NCBI GenBank assembly: GCA_945949875.1
Contig: CAMFGH010000005.1
Coordinates: 1 to 60,024, forward strand
DNA length: 60,024 nt
From: an uncultured bacterium
GTDB taxonomy: Bacteria > Bacillota > Clostridia > Lachnospirales > Lachnospiraceae
Reading direction: 5' to 3'
The translations under genes and the position numbers were made by a program. The notes beneath the pieces were generated by a model that was given only the letters and a program-made list of their open reading frames with translations, searched no databases and was not told the origin of the DNA. Below are positions 52,251 to 59,122 of this stretch, piece by piece (within the stretch, counting starts at the first letter, position 1; each line of letters opens with the position of its first letter).

Positions 52251-53545
52251 CCACCCTTCGCTTCTGGAACAGGTGAGCTGCTTCGGATCTCTTCATCCAC
52301 GGCTTTCAGATTTCTGCCTATCGCTTCAATGACATTGACGGTGACGCCGTTCCCGGCCTGCTTGTAAAGCTGGTTGTCAGATGTCTCTTTTTCCATTTTA
52401 GATATCTGATCGTCCCGGTATCCCTGCAGCCGCAGACACTCCCTTGGTGTCAGTCTGCGGATTCTGCCGTGGTAGATCACGCCATGACGGTCGGTTGCCG
52501 TAATGGTGAACATCGGCTCTTCCGGTCCTTTCATCCTTCTTCCATTCTGGCGGACTTTTTCCTTGGCCGGTGTCAACACTGCCCTCGGCGGTTCTTCTAC
52601 CAGCACCCCGGAGCTTTCGCCCCTGTGGTTATGGATGCTGGAATCCTTTCTGGTGTTCAGACATCTTGCAACCTCAGTCACCAGCGGCGGAGGGGAAATA
52701 TCTACAAAATGCAGTGTCCCCTGCTGGTTTCCGGTCGTCAGAGTATGGGCGATTTCATGCCCGACTCTTCCCCTGCGGCTGTTGATGCCCGGATAGCCAA
52801 GGTCGATGCTGTCACCCTCATAAGCCATCTTGTACCCTTTTCGGGTGTTTTCCTTGATGGGGATACCGACTTCGTATAATCCGGTCTTACCGCCCATACC
52901 GCCAGCTCCACTGGTCAGCGTGCAGCTCAGTCCTTCTTCTGCGTAGACTCTTTCTCCTTGTTTGCCAGCATGGACTTGTATAAGAGCTGTTCCATTTGCT
53001 TTTGGGAAAGGTAATATTTTTCCGGCACATCTTCCATCAAGATATCCGATAATATACACCCGCTTCCTTGACTGGGGGACTCCGAAATCCTTGCTGTTAA
53101 GCACCTTCCATTCGACATGGTACCCCAGTTCAGATAGCGTACTGAGGATGGTGTGAAACGTCCGCCCTTTGTCATGCGAAAGCAGACCGGGTACGTTTTC
53201 AAGGAGAAAATACGAAGGTCGTTTGTCTGCAACCAGTCTGGCAACTTCGAAGAAAAGGGTTCCTCTTGCATCGGCAAATCCTTCCCTTCGTCCAGCGATG
53301 GAGAATGCCTGGCAAGGAAATCCCGCGCATAAAAGATCAAAGTCCGGCATTCGTTCTGTTTCAATATTTCTTGCGTCATTGCAGAACCACTCTCCTTCCG
53401 TATCAAACAGCACCCGGTAGTTGTGGTCTGCATACGCGTCTGCTTCACAGTGTCCGACACAGGTGAAGCCCCCTGCTCTGTGCAGTCCTTCTCGGAATCC
53501 TCCGATTCCGCTGAAAAGATCAAAAAATCGAATTGTTCCGGCTAT
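52247..53545 (-). CDS. DNA cytosine-5 methyltransferase
   Basis: The protein has about 432 residues with all C5 methyltransferase motifs: FFDLFSGIGGF (I), CAGFPCQAFSIAGRR (IV, catalytic Cys), LLENVPGLL (VI), GVPQSRKRVYIIGYL (VIII), then a variable target-recognition region and RLTPRECLRLQGY (IX) and QAGNGVTVNVIEAIG (X). No cognate nuclease is near. The GTG at 53590 lies inside a terminator stem, so the start is probably the ATA at 53545, behind GAAGGGAGG; homologues begin just before RFFDLFSG. An overlapping open frame of 198 codons lies inside it. Confidence 0.93.
   Translation of the reverse strand: MAGTIRFFDLFSGIGGFREGLHRAGGFTCVGHCEADAYADHNYRVLFDTEGEWFCNDARNIETERMPDFDLLCAGFPCQAFSIAGRREGFADARGTLFFEVARLVADKRPSYFLLENVPGLLSHDKGRTFHTILSTLSELGYHVEWKVLNSKDFGVPQSRKRVYIIGYLDGRCAGKILPFPKANGTALIQVHAGKQGERVYAEEGLSCTLTSGAGGMGGKTGLYEVGIPIKENTRKGYKMAYEGDSIDLGYPGINSRRGRVGHEIAHTLTTGNQQGTLHFVDISPPPLVTEVARCLNTRKDSSIHNHRGESSGVLVEEPPRAVLTPAKEKVRQNGRRMKGPEEPMFTITATDRHGVIYHGRIRRLTPRECLRLQGYRDDQISKMEKETSDNQLYKQAGNGVTVNVIEAIGRNLKAVDEEIRSSSPVPEAKGG
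52927..53523 (-). CDS. Overprinted ORF inside the cytosine methyltransferase gene
   Basis: This frame has 198 codons on the same strand as, and shifted from, the methyltransferase. From residue 60 it reads IFYARDFLARHSPSLDEG, then YPVCFRMTKGGRFTPSSVRY, LNWGTMSNGRCLTARISESP and CILSDILMEDVPEKYYLSQK. From memory, this WGT-x-x-G, LSDILE-x-x-VPEKYYLS pattern recurs in hypothetical proteins annotated on phages and ICEs of Clostridia. The frame may be really translated, or the database family may itself be a shadow of methyltransferase genes. No good ribosome site is seen. Confidence 0.35.
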   Translation of the reverse strand: MIFSAESEDSEKDCTEQGASPVSDTVKQTRMQTTTTGCCLIRKESGSAMTQEILKQNECRTLIFYARDFLARHSPSLDEGKDLPMQEEPFSSKLPDWLQTNDLRIFSLKTYPVCFRMTKGGRFTPSSVRYLNWGTMSNGRCLTARISESPSQGSGCILSDILMEDVPEKYYLSQKQMEQLLYKSMLANKEKESTQKKD

Positions 53546-53563
53546 CAGCCTCCCTTCGCTGCG

Positions 53564-53590
53564 AAAAAAACAGTGCAGATTTCTCTGCAC
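53564..53590 (-). terminator. Terminator between the RHH and methyltransferase genes
   Basis: GTGCAGA, GAAA tetraloop, TCTGCAC (53590-53573 on the minus strand), then TGTTTTTTT. It is a strong intrinsic terminator only about 20 nt before the methyltransferase start, so downstream genes depend on read-through or antitermination. Confidence 0.85.
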
Positions 53591-53623
53591 CGTCTTAGTC
53601 TTTTGGTTTCTGTTTTTTGATGT

Positions 53624-54178
53624 CTATGCTTCTGCTTCCTCTGGATCTGTTACTTCCGGCTCTTCGGTTTCCAGTTCTGGTTCCTCTTCGTCTGCTTCTG
53701 CCGGCTCTGTTTCCTCGGGCTCTTCCGTTTCCGGTTCAGTCGGCTCTTCCTCGGGCTCTTCTGGCTCTTCGGCTTCCGGCTCTGGCTTCTCTGGCTGATT
53801 CTCTTCCAGTTCTGCTGGCTCCGTTTCCTCTGGTTCAACTTCTTCCAATGCTGGCTCTTCCTCAGTTTCTTCTGACTCCGTTTTCCATTTGGCTTCCTCT
53901 TTTTCGAGTGCCGCTTCAATCAGTCCGATCAGGAAGTCTTTCTGTTTCATGCCGTTTTTGGCGAGGACTGCTTTCAGTCTGGAAAATAACTCTTCGTCTA
54001 CCTGTACTGCTACTGTTCTTGAATTTGCCATGTTCATCTTTTCTCCTTTTCTTGTCATGTGTTCTTCGATTACCATTTCAAGGTATTTTGGTATGCTGAT
54101 TCCTAACTCTTCGACCTCCAGCTTTAGCTTCTCATGCAGCTCTACCGGGATCTTTCCACATATGTTTTTCATCTCCAT
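53624..54178 (-). CDS. Tandem ribbon-helix-helix protein with long acidic tail
   Basis: The protein has 184 residues. Two RHH-like units follow each other: ICGKIPVELHEKLKLEVEEL with SIPKYLEMVIEEHM (about 5-43), and RTVAVQVDEELFSRLKAVLA with MKQKDFLIGLIEAAL (about 53-91). One chain could form a complete two-fold DNA-binding unit. The last 85 residues are nearly all Glu, Pro and Thr, which may recruit partners or mimic DNA. It is directly controlled by shared-type promoter B and followed by a terminator, suggesting a regulator expressed mostly alone. Confidence 0.8.
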   Translation of the reverse strand: MEMKNICGKIPVELHEKLKLEVEELGISIPKYLEMVIEEHMTRKGEKMNMANSRTVAVQVDEELFSRLKAVLAKNGMKQKDFLIGLIEAALEKEEAKWKTESEETEEEPALEEVEPEETEPAELEENQPEKPEPEAEEPEEPEEEPTEPETEEPEETEPAEADEEEPELETEEPEVTDPEEAEA

Positions 54179-54210
54179 TGCGTCTGTTCTCCTTTCTTTT
54201 TTCTACACAC

Positions 54211-54239
54211 AACATACCCTAAAACGTGACAGAAAGCTA
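54211..54239 (-). promoter_or_regulatory. Shared-type promoter of the RHH gene (site B)
   Basis: On the minus strand TAGCTTTC (54239-54232), 15 nt, TATGTT (54216-54211), with AGGG before the -10 and GTGTGTAG after it. The upstream GGTATTG block is shared with the recombinase promoter. Confidence 0.7.
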
Positions 54240-54396
54240 TTCACAATACCCAACGAATATGAGGCCTTCAAAAGCCCCCAAAGGATGCAGATCTAATAAC
54301 ATTCAATAGGCATCACCCCTTTCAAAAATCCGTGATTTATACTAATTTGACTGCTTGAATTTTGGCTATTTTAGCACTGGGAAAGACTTGACTTTT

Positions 54397-54690
54397 TCAG
54401 AATGCATCCTCAAGCCCGGAGAGAAAATCCAGCATCTGAGACGGGATTTCTTCCTTCTTTGAAACACTCTCCCCGGAGCCAAAAATGGAAACACCTGCCA
54501 GTTCTTCCCGGATCGCCTGCCGGATGCTTTTCTCCAGCTGGTTGTTTTCCTGGTCTTTTAAGATCACCTGAACCAGATAGCTGCTCTTCTGTCCATCCGG
54601 AACACTTTGCAGGATCTCCCATGCCTTTTTGTGGTCCGGATTATCAAGGTTCAGGCGGAACGAGAAAACGGGTCTCTTTACTTCGTGCAC
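54397..54690 (-). CDS. ParR-like partition adaptor
   Basis: The protein has 97 residues from a GTG at 54690, overlapping the ParM-like gene by 13 nt. It reads RPVFSFRLNLDNPDHKKAWE, ILQSVPDGQKSSYLVQVILK, then a charged helix and an acidic C-terminal peptide (EIPSQMLDFLSGLEDAF) of the kind that ParR uses to cap ParM filaments. Small adaptors in this position are standard in ParM-type loci. The element probably segregates as a circular replicating form for part of its life. Confidence 0.75.
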   Translation of the reverse strand: MHEVKRPVFSFRLNLDNPDHKKAWEILQSVPDGQKSSYLVQVILKDQENNQLEKSIRQAIREELAGVSIFGSGESVSKKEEIPSQMLDFLSGLEDAF

Positions 54691-55586
54691 ATCTGCCCCA
54701 CAATCCGCTCGTAGCCGGAAGCGTTGGCGTGTACGTCCGTCAGGTAAATCTGCCGACACAGCCCGTCCTGCAGTGTCACGTGCCGTTTCAGGATGCTGGC
54801 TCCGCCGCCCATGATCACGGACGGAATTGCCTTCAGATCGAACCCGGCTTCCATGATTGCAGACAGAATTTTCTCCGTATAAAGCCGTCCATGCCGGACA
54901 ATGATTTCTTTTGCTACCGGGTCCATACTGCAGCTCTGACCGTTCAGAACACGTTCAATCTGAATGTCCGTTACAGACAGTCCGGTATTTCTGCGTACCT
55001 GCTCGGTAATCTCATCCACACACCGGATCACACCAAGCTCCAGGCTGCGGCAGGTAGCGGCGTTTGGAACACTATTGTCCAGCCGCATCAGGTCTACGGT
55101 CCAACCACCAATGTCTGCTAGAAGAACAGAAGGTTCTTCCCGAACACATTCCGGGTGGAGGGCCAACGCAGAGTATCCCTGTGGGAACAGTTTTACATCC
55201 TGAATCCGGATCTCATAGCTCTCATCCTCGTACCGGAAAAGCAGAGGCTGCTCTTTCCGAAACAGATATTCCCGGAAGCCTTTTTTCTCCCTGCCAAAAC
55301 TTGCCAAAGGGAGACCGGCTGCCAGAACTACATCTGTTTTCCGCTCTCCCCGGCGATAGCGGATCTCCTGGGCAATGGCTGCCATTGTCAAAAGATAATA
55401 ATTGTCATTGGAAGTCTTGCTTCTCACCAGCGTCTGCCGCCCGGTTCCACACACATAAAATTTCCCATTGTACTGCAGGACATTCTGCATGGTATACGGC
55501 TCGTAATCGTATCCGGTCAATCCGGTCGGGAAGCACACATGGGGAGTTTTGATGGCATAATATCCATGATCGATTCCTATAATGAT
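54678..55586 (-). CDS. parM: ParM/StbA-type actin-like ATPase
   Basis: The protein has about 302 residues. An ORF from the GTG at 55538 would lack the phosphate-1 loop. The frame is open upstream and gives IIIGIDHGYYAIKT, the actin-fold phosphate-1 motif, before a stop at 55590-55592, so the true start is an ATC or ATT at 55586-55581 behind AAAGGATG. Phosphate-2 is LLADIGGWTVDLM; the adenosine motif is VIMGGGASILKRH. Filaments of this protein push element copies apart, with the ParR-like protein as adaptor. Confidence 0.85.
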   Translation of the reverse strand: MIIGIDHGYYAIKTPHVCFPTGLTGYDYEPYTMQNVLQYNGKFYVCGTGRQTLVRSKTSNDNYYLLTMAAIAQEIRYRRGERKTDVVLAAGLPLASFGREKKGFREYLFRKEQPLLFRYEDESYEIRIQDVKLFPQGYSALALHPECVREEPSVLLADIGGWTVDLMRLDNSVPNAATCRSLELGVIRCVDEITEQVRRNTGLSVTDIQIERVLNGQSCSMDPVAKEIIVRHGRLYTEKILSAIMEAGFDLKAIPSVIMGGGASILKRHVTLQDGLCRQIYLTDVHANASGYERIVGQMCTK

Positions 55587-55651
55587 AAGTCACCACATCC
55601 TTTCTGGTTTTTCTTGTTCTTTTCCAGCAGGTGGTCTTTTGGTCTGGAAAA

Positions 55652-55684
55652 AGAAAAAGGGCAGAACCCCGAAGAGCCCTGCCC
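55652..55684 (-). terminator. Strong terminator with UUCG loop upstream of parM
   Basis: On the minus strand GGGCAG ... CTGCCC with an inner wobble stem closed by TTCG and followed by TTTTT. It ends transcripts arriving from the SDR/AKR genes, so parM must have its own promoter in 55587-55650; I could not define one. Confidence 0.8.
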
Positions 55685-55694
55685 GTAATAAAAA

Positions 55695-55737
55695 ATACAG
55701 CTATGTATATTTTGTAAATAAATACGCATAGCTGTAT
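55695..55737. repeat. 11-bp inverted repeat between SDR and parM
   Basis: ATACAGCTATG (55695-55705) pairs perfectly with CATAGCTGTAT (55727-55737) around a 21-nt AT-rich loop. It could be a partition (parC-like), recombination or regulatory site. It marks a change from GC-richer backbone to AT-rich oxidoreductase genes. Confidence 0.45.
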
Positions 55738-55805
55738 CCAATAATTTTTAGTTGTTAATTAACGCTACAAACTGAAATTTATTTGTCAGTGCAGTTTATA
55801 ATATC

Positions 55806-56555
55806 TTATAAATTAGGCTGAATCACAACGGATGTTACCATCGTATGCTCCGGCTGTTCAATAGAATAAATAACTGCATCTGCTATCTGCTCTGGTGTAA
55901 TCATTTTTGACTTATCACTGAAAAGCTGATCCGCAACTGCCTTCATTTCTGGTTCTATAATGGTTGACACCAGCTCTGTATCAACCATTCCCGGTCCTAT
56001 ATCTGTTACTCTGATTTTAGAACCAGCGATTGCCTCCTCCTGACGTAATCCACTACTGATGTTTTTAACAGCATGTTTCGTCATGCAATACACGGTAGAA
56101 TATGGACTTATTTCCGTATAAGCAGCGTTTGACGAAATATTTATGATATGTCCGGAGTTCTGTTCTCTCATATGTGGAAGCACAGCTCCTATATTATAAA
56201 GAATTCCTTTTATGTTTATATCAATAATTCTGTCCCATTCATCTGTACAGTTCTTCACAAGGAACGATGCCGGCATGATGCCAGCATTATTCACAAGTAC
56301 ATCAATCCGACCGAATTTGCTGATTGCATATTCCACAAGTTCTGCTACCTGTTTTTTATCCGCAACATCGGTTACTTTATATACTGCAGTACCTCCATTC
56401 TGTTCAATCTGTTTTTTCAATACCTCCAAACGTTCCTTACGTCTTGCTGCAAGTACAATTTTTGCACCTAAACTTCCTAATTTTTTCGCAGTTGCCTCTC
56501 CAATGCCACTGGATGCTCCTGTAATAATAACTACTTTTCCTTCAATATTATTCAT
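55806..56555 (-). CDS. Short-chain dehydrogenase/reductase
   Basis: The protein has 249 residues of the classical SDR type: cofactor loop TGASSGIGEA, VLVNNAGIMPASF, catalytic Ser in INISSNAAY, and the Tyr/Lys pair in VYCMTKHAV. The basic residues after the second strand (AARRKERLE) suggest NADP preference. The substrate is unknown; family members reduce ketones and serine-like hydroxy compounds. It follows the aldo/keto reductase by 12 nt and the two are one transcript. Confidence 0.92.
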   Translation of the reverse strand: MNNIEGKVVIITGASSGIGEATAKKLGSLGAKIVLAARRKERLEVLKKQIEQNGGTAVYKVTDVADKKQVAELVEYAISKFGRIDVLVNNAGIMPASFLVKNCTDEWDRIIDINIKGILYNIGAVLPHMREQNSGHIINISSNAAYTEISPYSTVYCMTKHAVKNISSGLRQEEAIAGSKIRVTDIGPGMVDTELVSTIIEPEMKAVADQLFSDKSKMITPEQIADAVIYSIEQPEHTMVTSVVIQPNL

Positions 56556-56567
56556 GTTGATATTCCC

Positions 56568-57419
56568 CTATTCTTCCATAGCATACTGTACAATCATTGG
56601 ATCATCGTATTCTGCCCACATAGATTTATTTTCATCAAGTTTCTTGAGTTGCTCCATATCCTCATCAAATAACTTAAAATCAAAAATATCCAAATTTTGC
56701 TTCATACGATCTTTATGTATACTTTTAGGAATCACAACAATCCCCCTTTGCACATGATGGCGAAGTGCAATCTGTACAGGTTCTTTTCCATATTTTAGGG
56801 CAATTTCTTTTACAACAGGATGTTCTATTACTTCTTTCAGACGATGTTGTGCAAGCGGTCCCCATGCTTCATGCTGAATATTATATTTCTCCATCCATCC
56901 ATGAAGTTCATACTGTTGCCAAAACATATGCGTTTCTACCTGATTAACCGCAGGTACAATTCGATTAAAGGTTGCAATATCTGCCATTCTCTCAGCACTG
57001 AAATTAGAAATACCTATTGCTTTAATTTTACCTTCTTCATACATATCCTCCAAGGCATGATATGCTCCGTAATAATCTGACAGGCATTGATGAATCAATA
57101 CAAGATCAATGTAATCAGTTTTCAACTTCCTCATTGATTCTTCTACTGATGCTTTGGTTTTCTCGTATCCAAATTCTGTCACCCAGACCTTTGTTGTCAG
57201 AAAAATATCTTCTCGCTTTATGCCCAACTTTTGAATTGCATTCTGAATTCCTTCACCAACCTCTGTTTCATTATAATACGCCTGTGCAGTATCAATTAAA
57301 CGATAGCCACACTCTATTGCATCAAATACACATTGTGCTGTCTGCTCTGCTGGAATCTCAAATACTCCAAAACCAACCATTGGCATTTCTATACCATTAT
57401 TCAATTTTACATATTCCAT
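56568..57419 (-). CDS. Aldo/keto reductase
   Basis: The protein has 283 residues, a complete AKR5-like enzyme. The catalytic tetrad is visible: Asp in RLIDTAQAYYNE (with the Tyr), Lys in FLTTKVWVTE and His in LVLIHQCL. The NADP clamp is VVIPKSIHKDRMKQN. It reduces aldehydes or ketones such as methylglyoxal-type compounds. It differs from the AKR at the left window edge. A 22-residue leader ORF lies just upstream. Confidence 0.93.
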   Translation of the reverse strand: MEYVKLNNGIEMPMVGFGVFEIPAEQTAQCVFDAIECGYRLIDTAQAYYNETEVGEGIQNAIQKLGIKREDIFLTTKVWVTEFGYEKTKASVEESMRKLKTDYIDLVLIHQCLSDYYGAYHALEDMYEEGKIKAIGISNFSAERMADIATFNRIVPAVNQVETHMFWQQYELHGWMEKYNIQHEAWGPLAQHRLKEVIEHPVVKEIALKYGKEPVQIALRHHVQRGIVVIPKSIHKDRMKQNLDIFDFKLFDEDMEQLKKLDENKSMWAEYDDPMIVQYAMEE

Positions 57420-57447
57420 ATATAGTTCGTCCTTTCATCAATATTTT

Positions 57448-57516
57448 TTACGAACGAACTTCTTTATATGGCTTCCCCTTTGAGAAGAAACGATTAAACA
57501 TATCTTCAAAAGTCAT
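57448..57516 (-). CDS. 22-residue leader peptide ORF before the AKR gene
   Basis: MTFEDMFNRFFSKGKPYKEV then RS and stop. AAAGGAGGAG lies 10 nt before the ATG, the strongest ribosome site in this region. The stop is 28 nt before the AKR start. It may be a regulatory upstream peptide or a small functional protein. No similarity is recognised. Confidence 0.45.
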   Translation of the reverse strand: MTFEDMFNRFFSKGKPYKEVRS

Positions 57517-57587
57517 AAAATTATTTCTCCTCCTTTACAAATTCCGATTTGCTAAATTCACTTTCATCGACAATGGTATCATATTTT

Positions 57588-57938
57588 TTATTGATAATCT
57601 AGTTCTCGTATCCATTCTCTGATTTCCATTGGTGTATTTTTGCAAAATTCCTGAATCCACATCTCATGGAGTCTAACTTCTGATTCAGTACTATCTATGT
57701 TTCCAACACACCCTTCTGTTTCCTGAAGTGCTTCCAGGCAATCCCATTCCTTTTGGAAATCCCCTGCAAATTCCATCCATATTTTTATATGGTATTCTTT
57801 AAAACCCAAATGATAAATCAAATAGGTCAACCTGTCAAAATCAGCTAACTGCATTTTTTCTTTCTTGAGTAATAGCTTTTTATCATGCTCACTGCATAAA
57901 TATAAAAATGCAAGCTGTTCTATCTTTGCCTGCTCCAT
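57588..57938 (-). CDS. Helical protein of unknown function, divergent from the XRE gene
   Basis: The protein has 116 residues from the ATG at 57938 (GAAGGGAG). It is helical, without TM (IEQLAFLYLCSEHDKKLLLK; LTYLIYHLGFKEYHIKIWME; MWIQEFCKNTPMEIREWIRE). I do not recognise a family. It shares a 130-bp divergent promoter region with the XRE regulator, with operator-like motifs on both sides, so it is probably controlled by it. TTGATT-17 nt-TAGAAT is a plausible minus-strand promoter there. Confidence 0.55.
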   Translation of the reverse strand: MEQAKIEQLAFLYLCSEHDKKLLLKKEKMQLADFDRLTYLIYHLGFKEYHIKIWMEFAGDFQKEWDCLEALQETEGCVGNIDSTESEVRLHEMWIQEFCKNTPMEIREWIRELDYQ

Positions 57939-57962
57939 ACATTTCTCCCTTCTCTTCAGTTT

Positions 57963-58037
57963 TTGTCTCACTTTTACAACCGATTCTACCTTGTCCAATC
58001 GTTAAAATCAATACAGATGGTGCAAAAAGTGAGACAA
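57963..58037. promoter_or_regulatory. Divergent control region with two XRE operator copies
   Basis: Two copies of the TGAGACAA element face each other: TTGTCTCACTTTT at 57963-57975 and GTGCAAAAAGTGAGACAA at 58020-58037. Between them lies the minus-strand promoter TTGATT-17-TAGAAT. The right copy matches the two metK copies over 18 bp. Confidence 0.65.
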
Positions 58038-58070
58038 ACCATCTTTTTACCAGAGAGGAAGAGATTTAAG

Positions 58071-58322
58071 ATGCCAAAGCCAAGAGCACAGTCTGGTGAG
58101 AAGAATCTGATCAGCCAGCGGTTGATTGAGCTTCGCAGGACTCACAATATGTCTCAGCGTGATCTTGCCTATAAACTCCAGTTAGCTGGTTACGATATGG
58201 ATAAAAATGTAATCACCAGAATCGAAACAAACAAGCGTTATGTCACTGACCTTGAATTAAAAGCCATTGCTGAAATCTTTCAAGTTTCATACATATTTCT
58301 CATCGATGGAAAAGAGGAATAA
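58071..58322 (+). CDS. XRE/Cro-family transcriptional regulator
   Basis: The protein has 83 residues, from the ATG at 58071 behind GAGGAAGAG. It is a single helix-turn-helix domain (LIELRRTHNMSQRDLAYKLQ, then VITRIETNKRYVTDLELKAI, FQVSYIFLIDG). Phage-type repressors of this size bind dyads near their own start. The motif GTGCARAANNTGAGACAA lies 33 nt upstream and recurs before metK, so it may repress itself, the divergent gene and metK. It is one of only three plus-strand genes in the window. Confidence 0.88.
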   Translation: MPKPRAQSGEKNLISQRLIELRRTHNMSQRDLAYKLQLAGYDMDKNVITRIETNKRYVTDLELKAIAEIFQVSYIFLIDGKEE

Positions 58323-58330
58323 AAGTGACA

Positions 58331-58364
58331 AATGGGGAAGTTCCTTTCGTGCTTCCCCATTTTA
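58331..58364. terminator. Bidirectional terminator after the XRE gene
   Basis: AATGGGGAAG pairs with CTTCCCCATT (58332-58361) and is followed by TTTTAT on the plus strand. It separates the convergent XRE and 202-aa genes. Confidence 0.75.
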
Positions 58365-58374
58365 TCCGTCCCTT

Positions 58375-58983
58375 TTACAGATTCAGCAGTTCCAAGATTT
58401 TCTGCATACCAGCCTGATATAAGGATTCCGAATATAGTATCCACCTCTCGCTTACTTCTGTAACATATGCATCTATCGTTTTTCGCTTTTCTTTTGATAA
58501 TTCCATTGTCTGAACCTGTTCTTCATATTTTGATATTTTTTCCAGCATTCCCTGGTACACTGTATTTTCTTTCAGCTCATCTTCTACCTCATCAATCCAG
58601 GTATCCATCAGCAACTCCAACAGTTTCTTTGTGTCACTGTCATCCTTTCCCTTTATTGCTTTTTTAATTTTTCCAAGCATTGCTCCATAAGAGATCATTT
58701 GTGCCTGTCCCATATAAAAATGGTACTGTTCTTCTATCATTTCCTTCCCGTTCTCCAGTTGGAAATATCGATGCACTGCCTTATGCTCTTCGGTCGTTAG
58801 GCTGATTGACTGATTCGACTCCATAAATGTTTCTATCACTGGATACCTCTCTATAAGTTTCAGTATTTCCTTCTGCAGTCTCTGGTATTCCGCATCGTGC
58901 TTTTTCAGATAATTGCATATCTGTTCGCTTATCCGAATCCCCAGGCACTGCTCATTCCAGATAATATCTGGCTTTGCTGTCAT
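58375..58983 (-). CDS. Helical protein of unknown function under a shared-type promoter
   Basis: The protein has 202 residues, all predicted helical, no TM or signal (ISEQICNYLKKHDAEYQRLQ; VIETFMESNQSISLTTEEHK; LLELLMDTWIDEVEDELKEN). I do not recognise a family. The promoter at 59027-59054 is of the type shared with the recombinase, transfer and RHH promoters, which places this gene in the element's regulon and suggests the element extends to about 59 kb. Confidence 0.6.
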   Translation of the reverse strand: MTAKPDIIWNEQCLGIRISEQICNYLKKHDAEYQRLQKEILKLIERYPVIETFMESNQSISLTTEEHKAVHRYFQLENGKEMIEEQYHFYMGQAQMISYGAMLGKIKKAIKGKDDSDTKKLLELLMDTWIDEVEDELKENTVYQGMLEKISKYEEQVQTMELSKEKRKTIDAYVTEVSERWILYSESLYQAGMQKILELLNL

Positions 58984-59026
58984 ATCGGTTCTCCCTTCTG
59001 TGTAGTTTTCCTATTCCAAGCACAAG

Positions 59027-59054
59027 ACTATACCACACTTATGGAAGAAAGCTA
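59027..59054 (-). promoter_or_regulatory. Shared-type promoter of the 202-aa gene (site A)
   Basis: On the minus strand TAGCTTTC (59054-59047), 14 nt, TATAGT (59032-59027), with GTGTGG before the -10. It is 1 nt tighter than the other three sites. Confidence 0.65.
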
Positions 59055-59122
59055 TTCAGCAGATCTACTGAAATGACGTGGCAAATACTGTGCAACCTTC
59101 TCACTGTTGCTAAATATTAGAA

